This document shows positions 5,948-9,363 of a stretch of DNA of 9,363 nucleotides, in pieces. Positions within the stretch are counted from its first letter, which is position 1; each line of letters starts with the position of its first letter. The stretch covers positions 1-9,363 of the forward strand of contig JBOGWY010000189.1 in assembly GCA_050694015.1 (NCBI GenBank), given 5' to 3'. The stretch comes from JBOGWY01 sp050694015 (GTDB lineage: Bacteria; Actinomycetota; CADDZG01; WHSQ01). The notes under the pieces were generated by a model that had not been told where the DNA came from, ran no database searches, and saw only the letters and a program-made list of their open reading frames with translations. The translations under genes were made by a program, and so were the position numbers.

Positions 5948-6457
5948 ATGCCGAGTGCAACATTCGTCACGTCGCAGGGCAGCTTCACGGTGAAGCTGAT
6001 GCCCGAACACGCTCCCCTGACGGTCGCGAACTTCGTCGACCTCGCCACCGGCAAGCGCGAGTGGCGCGACCCCCGCGACCGTCGGCAGAAAAGCGAACCC
6101 CTCTACGACGGGACGATCTTCCACCGCGTCATCCCCGACTTCATGATCCAGGGCGGCGACCCCGAGGGGACCGGTCGCGGAGGCCCCGGCTACACCTTCG
6201 AAGACGAGGTCCCGGCGAGCGGGCCGTCGTTCGATCGGCCCGGGCTGCTGGCGATGGCGAACGCGGGCCCGAACACCAACGGGTCGCAGTTCTTCGTGAC
6301 GGTCGCGGCGACGCCGTGGCTCACCGGCAAGCACACGATCTTCGGCGAGGTCACCGAGGGCATGGACGTGGTCAACGCGATCTCGACGGCCCCGACCGCG
6401 GCGCAGGACCGTCCCGCCACCGACGTCGTGATCGAACGCGTCGAGATACAGGAGTAA
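5948..6457 (+). CDS. Cyclophilin-type peptidyl-prolyl cis-trans isomerase
   Basis: Catalyses cis-trans isomerisation of X-Pro bonds during protein folding. The 169-residue protein is essentially one cyclophilin domain with no signal peptide or membrane segment, so it is cytosolic. Catalytic and binding residues are visible: FHR (58-60, catalytic R60), FMIQGGD (65-71), MANAG (103-107), GSQFFVT (112-118), W124 and H129, then FGEV (132-135). A charged insertion (about 34-52, KREWRDPRDRRQK) before the FHR strand matches the actinobacterial short cyclophilins that I recall (PpiA type). The gene is preceded by a strong ribosome-binding site and a candidate promoter, and is divergent from the receiver gene. 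Its stop is 6 bases from the stop of the convergent cupredoxin gene, leaving no room for a conventional terminator between them. Confidence 0.97.
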   Translation: MPSATFVTSQGSFTVKLMPEHAPLTVANFVDLATGKREWRDPRDRRQKSEPLYDGTIFHRVIPDFMIQGGDPEGTGRGGPGYTFEDEVPASGPSFDRPGLLAMANAGPNTNGSQFFVTVAATPWLTGKHTIFGEVTEGMDVVNAISTAPTAAQDRPATDVVIERVEIQE

Positions 6458-6463
6458 ACGGCG

Positions 6464-7096
6464 CTACGGCCCCGCCGGAGAGTGCTGCTCGGCCGGAGTC
6501 GGCAGGCTCGGATGACGGCGGCGCCAGAACACGCCGAGGGCGATCACCGCTAGGGCCGCGACCGCTCCCGCGGTGAGCGCCGGCCACGCGGGCATGGCGT
6601 CGGGGTCGGGGCTCTCGCTCCCGCCCTGCGCCGCGATGCGCTTGTAGACGTCGTTGCTGGGCGGGACGAACGCGCCCGCTTCGTCGGCGGCCGCGGCCTG
6701 CGCGTCGACATCACCTACTACGACTGCGGCGGCCATGCCCGGATGCAGGATGCAGTAGTAGGGGAACACGCCGGCGTCATCGAAGGTGAATGAGACCGGG
6801 GTCTCGTTGGCTTCGAGATACTCGTCGCCATGGAGAGAGTTCCCTACGCCCGTGACGGTGTGTGGGACCGGATCGAAGTTGTCCCACGTGACGGTCGTTC
6901 CCTCCTCTATGTAGAGGATCGTGGGCGAGAACGTGCACTTGCCGACGTCTACGGCGACGCTGTCGCCATAGACGCGGGCGACGGACGGATCCCCCACGCC
7001 GTGGCACCCGCCCCCAGCGGCGGCGCTCGGCGCCAGCACGAGCATCGCGGCCGCCAAGGCCCCGAGGAGTAGGACGGCGACGGTTCTCCGGGTCAC
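6464..7096 (-). CDS. Membrane-anchored cupredoxin (plastocyanin-like, type 1 copper)
   Basis: An exported blue-copper domain, likely an electron carrier or copper-binding protein at the outer face of the membrane. From the GTG start it has 210 residues: a signal peptide (about 1-27, ending SAAA), a cupredoxin domain (about 45-128), a linker rich in Ala, Ser, Pro and Asp, and a membrane helix at about 171-191 followed by WRRRH on the cytoplasmic side. The copper ligands are H79 (VPHTV), C115 (YYC), H118 and M121 (LHPGM), the complete H-C-H-M set. Two further cysteines (C31, C54) might form a disulfide. The GTG at 7096 is preferred because AAGGAGG lies 5 bases upstream and the signal peptide starts there; a TTG at 7162 in the same frame would add an unlikely hydrophilic extension starting next to the terminator hairpin. 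No redox partner gene is visible in the window. Confidence 0.92.
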   Translation of the reverse strand: MTRRTVAVLLLGALAAAMLVLAPSAAAGGGCHGVGDPSVARVYGDSVAVDVGKCTFSPTILYIEEGTTVTWDNFDPVPHTVTGVGNSLHGDEYLEANETPVSFTFDDAGVFPYYCILHPGMAAAVVVGDVDAQAAAADEAGAFVPPSNDVYKRIAAQGGSESPDPDAMPAWPALTAGAVAALAVIALGVFWRRRHPSLPTPAEQHSPAGP

Positions 7097-7101
7097 GACG
7101 A

Positions 7102-7108
7102 CCTCCTT
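7102..7108 (-). promoter_or_regulatory. Shine-Dalgarno site that sets the GTG start of the cupredoxin gene
   Basis: On the minus strand AAGGAGG is followed by TCGTC and then GTG at 7096. A perfect core and a 5-base spacing decide the start in favour of GTG over the upstream TTG at 7162. Confidence 0.85.
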
Positions 7109-7164
7109 GTCCGGGTTCCTGAAGCTGTTACACCGCGGATGTCGCCATGGTTCCACGACCAACA

Positions 7165-7196
7165 GAGAGAGGCCCCGGTCTCCCGGGGCCTCTCTC
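7165..7196 (-). terminator. Hairpin terminator after the secreted Cys-rich protein gene
   Basis: A perfect 14-bp stem (7165-7178 with 7183-7196) closes a 4-base loop. It lies 35 bases after the stop of the gene at 7231-8583. Reading the minus strand, the stem is followed by TGTTGGT, a weak U-rich tract. It separates that gene from the cupredoxin gene downstream on the same strand. Confidence 0.85.
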
Positions 7197-7230
7197 CTCC
7201 CAGCTGAGCGTCACACGCTCACGCTGCCTC

Positions 7231-8583
7231 CTAGATCCGGCAGACTCTGACCGTGATGCTCGAGCTCTTGGTCGCCTGCGACTTGCTGGTCGTGAGCACG
7301 GCGGTATTCGTGTACGTGATGCATACCGGTGGCGTGTCCTGCACGCACCCGGTGTGGGCCGGGTTGCCGTTGCCGTAGTGCGCACCGACGCCCTGGTTCC
7401 CGTCGCACTCGTAGCCCATGTCGTTCTTCTTGTCGTTATTCCACTCCTTGACCTGACCCGGAGGGTTCTTGTCGTCGGCGTTGCCGACGCAGCCCGCACA
7501 CGGCGTCCCCGTGCCCGGGGCGTCGTCGCCCTGGCCGTTCTGCGAGATCCGGCCGTCGCACGTGCTGTTGTAGGGGCCCGAAGCGTTCGCACCCTCGGTG
7601 CTCGGATCGGTATCCCCGTTGACGCTGCTCTCTTCGTTGGGGCACTCGGGTGCCGGCTGGTCGCCGGTACCGGGGCCGTTCGTCGCGCCGTCCGTCCCGT
7701 TCGTGTCGGGCATGTGCCCGGGGTCGGCCTGCGAGCCCTCGGTGTTACAGGTGCCGGCGCCGACGTGACCGTGCTGATCGGCGCAGCCGGTCCCCGAACC
7801 ACCCGAACCTCCGCCACCGGCGGGAACCGCGACGGTCCTGCTGTAGGAGAACGTCGTCGGGGACGGATCGGTGTGGCAGACGGTGCCGAGCACCTCTGCC
7901 GGGCCCCCATTGAACGAGTCGGTAACGGTCGCGCAATCGTCGACCACGTCGGGGCTATCGAAGCTGAACGTGTCGGAGCCGCTCGCGCTTCCTGCCGCGA
8001 GATCCCCCGTCGCAGGCCAGGTTGCCGTCGCGGTGTTCGTTCCGGGATCTGCCGTCGGCGCGGACGAGTAGAGACACTCGTAACCGACCTCGACACCGTT
8101 GTTCGCGGGCACAGTGAGGGTGTTACTGCCGTTGTTGACCGAACAGACGCCGCCGTTGTCGGTCGCGTCGGTGATCGTCGCCGGGACATCGAAGTCGTTC
8201 GGGTTCGATACGCGGATCAAACCGGTAACGCGCCAATTCGAGTCCGTGCCGCCGTCGTGCGTCACCGCAACGGTGTAATTGAACGTCGCGGTGTCTCCGG
8301 AAGTCTGGATCGTCGTTTGATCTACCGACTTCGAGACGTCCCACGAGAACGTCCGCTTGAAGCTTCCGGTCGCCGATTTGATGACGGTGAGGTCCTTCGA
8401 GGTCGTCTCCTCGTGGGCGGTCGCGACGGAGAACGACAACAACTGGCCGACACCTACTGCGGCCACGGCGAGCCCCGCCAACGCGCGCGACACGCGGCGG
8501 CGCTTCTTCTTGGGAGGAGGACTGCCGAGCGATCGGACGAGGGCCGAGGCCCTCGGACTGACGGTGTACCGATGGCTGCTCAT
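7231..8583 (-). CDS. Secreted Cys-rich protein with Ig-like repeats and an inserted actinobacterial surface segment
   Basis: A 450-residue exported protein of unknown function. The N-terminus is long and basic (PPKKKRRR, 23-30) before a hydrophobic signal stretch (about 33-56, ending SVATAHE). A beta-rich repeat follows with VPANNGVEVGYECLY (158-172) and NTATATW (183-189). A second unit begins at DDCATVTDSF (215-224) and TFSYSRTVAVPAG (244-256), then appears interrupted by a Gly/Asn/Asp-rich segment holding eight cysteines (about 257-415). Its closing strand CITYTNTAVL is at 421-430. The insert contains YNSTCDG (338-344), PCAGCVG (361-367), GYECDGN (390-396) and NPAHTGC (407-413), which I recall from other actinobacterial secreted proteins. 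There are 14 cysteines in the mature part. There is no C-terminal membrane anchor or sorting signal; it ends VRVCRI. AAAGGTG precedes the ATG. A strong terminator follows. Confidence 0.85.
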   Translation of the reverse strand: MSSHRYTVSPRASALVRSLGSPPPKKKRRRVSRALAGLAVAAVGVGQLLSFSVATAHEETTSKDLTVIKSATGSFKRTFSWDVSKSVDQTTIQTSGDTATFNYTVAVTHDGGTDSNWRVTGLIRVSNPNDFDVPATITDATDNGGVCSVNNGSNTLTVPANNGVEVGYECLYSSAPTADPGTNTATATWPATGDLAAGSASGSDTFSFDSPDVVDDCATVTDSFNGGPAEVLGTVCHTDPSPTTFSYSRTVAVPAGGGGSGGSGTGCADQHGHVGAGTCNTEGSQADPGHMPDTNGTDGATNGPGTGDQPAPECPNEESSVNGDTDPSTEGANASGPYNSTCDGRISQNGQGDDAPGTGTPCAGCVGNADDKNPPGQVKEWNNDKKNDMGYECDGNQGVGAHYGNGNPAHTGCVQDTPPVCITYTNTAVLTTSKSQATKSSSITVRVCRI

Positions 8584-8802
8584 CGCGCACCTTTCTTGCG
8601 GTTGCCGCTCTCGCTGGACGCGCTGGCGGCAGACGTCGGAGGACTTACGGGGTCAGTAGAAGGGGACTTCTGATGTGGGGCCAACGTCGTGCGCGGTAGC
8701 AGAAATACAACCCGGCACGAGAAATAGGTGCGTCGATTAACGCGGAGCGTGGCCGGGGGGGTGACGCCGCGCTTCTTTGGGAGCGCCGCCGTCTTTACGA
8801 GG

Positions 8803-8875
8803 TGGACCCGAGGGGGATCGAACCCCTTACCTTCCGGATGCCATCCGGACGCTCTACCAGGTGAGCTACGGGCCC
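8803..8875 (-). tRNA. tRNA-Ala (anticodon GGC)
   Basis: A complete 73-base cloverleaf on the minus strand. The acceptor stem GGGCCCG/CGGGTCC contains the G3-U70 wobble pair that identifies alanine tRNAs. D stem GCTC/GAGC, anticodon stem TCCGG/CCGGA with loop ATGGCAT (anticodon GGC), 5-base variable loop AGGTA, T stem AGGGG/CCCCT with loop TTCGATC, discriminator A73. The 3' CCA is not encoded (CCT follows A73). No intron interrupts the anticodon loop. It reads GCC and, by wobble, GCU codons. Confidence 0.97.
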
Positions 8876-8943
8876 TGGGAGGAAAGGCCAGTCTACGAGG
8901 TCGTCGGGCGACGCGGGTCGCGAAAAGTGTCACACCCCATCCC

Positions 8944-8949
8944 TAATGT
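8944..8949 (+). promoter_or_regulatory. Leaderless-type -10 element of the endonuclease-like gene (TAATGT)
   Basis: TAATGT is followed by GGGGAC (six bases) and then ATG at 8956. An in-frame TAA at 8944-8946 excludes any upstream start, and there is no properly spaced Shine-Dalgarno site. CCCCA (8935-8939) and TGGGG (8949-8953) form inverted arms around the element. Confidence 0.55.
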
Positions 8950-8955
8950 GGGGAC

Positions 8956-9363
8956 ATGAACCCATCTCAGATCGGAGAGCGTACGGAGGTAGCCGTCCTG
9001 GGGGCGTTGGTCCGCGCCGGCGAGTCGGTCTTCCGTCCTCATAGCGACCGCCATCGCTACGACCTCGCGTTCGAGAGGGACGGACGCTTGGTCAAGGTGC
9101 AATGCAAGACCGGCCGCGAGCGAAACGGGGTGGTGGTGTTCTACACGTGCAACACGACGCGATCGGGCGAGAGACGCGATTACCGGAACGACGTCGATCT
9201 CTTCGGGGTGTACTGCGAGACTCGGGACGAGGTCTACCTGATCCCGGTAGGCGACCTACCCTTGAGACGCGCCCACCTCCGCGTCGCACCCCCTCGGAAC
9301 AGGCAAAATGCAGGCATCCGGGAGGCGGCCCGGTACCTGGTTCGGGACGGCCGCCTCCCGGAT
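8956..9363 (+). CDS. PD-(D/E)XK endonuclease-like protein (group I intron-endonuclease family), 3'-open
   Basis: The 136 visible residues match the pattern of the small PD-(D/E)XK family that includes intron-encoded homing endonucleases of tRNA genes (I-SspI type, Pfam PDDEXK_5 as I recall). IGERTEVAVLGALVRAG (6-22) forms the first helix with E8/E11. RYDLAFE (34-40) supplies D36. VKVQCK (46-51) gives the Q-x-K form of the active site (Q49, K51). VDLFGVYC (80-87) and YLIPVGDLP (94-102) form the following strands, and IREAARYL (121-128) resembles the conserved I-R-x-A-x-x-Y end of the family. The frame is open at the right edge, but the family ends near here, so few residues should be missing. 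It is divergent from tRNA-Ala, 80 bases apart, and is not inside an intron. It may act as a stand-alone nuclease or a domesticated relic; DNA cleavage is inferred only. Confidence 0.75.
   Translation, partial: MNPSQIGERTEVAVLGALVRAGESVFRPHSDRHRYDLAFERDGRLVKVQCKTGRERNGVVVFYTCNTTRSGERRDYRNDVDLFGVYCETRDEVYLIPVGDLPLRRAHLRVAPPRNRQNAGIREAARYLVRDGRLPD
9316..9363 (+). repeat. 15-bp perfect inverted repeat at the right edge
   Basis: ATCCGGGAGGCGGCC (9316-9330) and GGCCGCCTCCCGGAT (9349-9363) pair perfectly around an 18-base loop. The stem lies at the end of the nuclease reading frame and touches the window edge, so it could be that gene's terminator overlapping the coding end or a second edge fold-back. 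A following T-run cannot be seen. Confidence 0.6.

Noticed and set aside
7097..7162. TTG start at 7162 for the cupredoxin gene
   Set aside because: It lacks a ribosome-binding site, adds a hydrophilic stretch before the signal peptide and begins next to the terminator hairpin. GTG at 7096 has AAGGAGG five bases upstream.
7128..8673. Long open frames on both strands over the secreted Cys-rich protein gene (7128-8189 minus, 7147-8673 plus)
   Set aside because: Low-complexity Arg/Thr/Val-rich translations without start signals. The frame at 7231-8583 has a signal peptide, ordered repeats, a ribosome-binding site and a terminator.
580..8700. CRISPR array, toxin-antitoxin pair or phage defence island
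   Set aside because: No regularly spaced repeats and no cas, toxin or defence-gene signatures were seen. The only nuclease-type genes are tnpB and the PD-(D/E)XK-like gene.
8803..8875. Integration (att) site at the tRNA-Ala 3' end
   Set aside because: No second copy of the tRNA 3' end and no integrase gene is present in the window.

Overview
The window reads as high-GC bacterial DNA, most likely from an actinomycete-type lineage (Actinomycetota). This is inferred from GC-rich third codon positions, TAnnnT-type -10 elements sitting six bases before ATG codons, a DUF4349 lipoprotein, a short cytosolic cyclophilin of actinobacterial type, and a secreted protein carrying a Cys-rich segment that I recall from actinobacterial surface proteins. 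I cannot name a genus. The genes look like a mixed chromosomal segment with one small mobile element.

Layout, left to right. A 3'-truncated leucyl-tRNA synthetase gene (leuS, minus, 2184 to the left edge) lies just downstream of a secreted lipoprotein with FG-GAP-like calcium-loop motifs (minus, 2220-3005). The last 57 bases at the left edge are an exact reverse-complement copy of an internal piece of leuS (454-510), almost certainly a fold-back or assembly artefact. Next is a solo TnpB of the IS200/IS605-IS607 type (plus, 3065-4423) with no transposase beside it. Its 3' part and downstream sequence hold stable hairpins that fit an omega-RNA region. A DUF4349 lipoprotein (plus, 4567-5505) follows and overlaps tail-to-tail a stand-alone CheY-like receiver (minus, 5480-5836). 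The receiver is divergent from a cyclophilin peptidyl-prolyl isomerase (plus, 5948-6457). That gene ends 6 bases from a convergent membrane-anchored blue-copper protein (minus, 6464-7096). A strong hairpin terminator (7165-7196) separates it from a large secreted Cys-rich protein (minus, 7231-8583). A tRNA-Ala(GGC) gene (minus, 8803-8875) is followed by a divergent, 3'-open PD-(D/E)XK endonuclease-like gene (plus, 8956 to the right edge).

There is no single pathway here. Half of the proteins are envelope or secreted (two lipoproteins, the cupredoxin, the Cys-rich protein); the rest are housekeeping (leuS, cyclophilin, tRNA), signalling (receiver) or selfish/nuclease genes (TnpB, endonuclease). 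Four of the nine protein genes share a TAnnnT-N6-ATG layout, which implies leaderless transcripts, while others have clear Shine-Dalgarno sites. No stretch longer than 300 bases lacks a gene. The largest gap, 8584-8802, shows nothing I can name beyond the expected upstream region of the secreted-protein gene.
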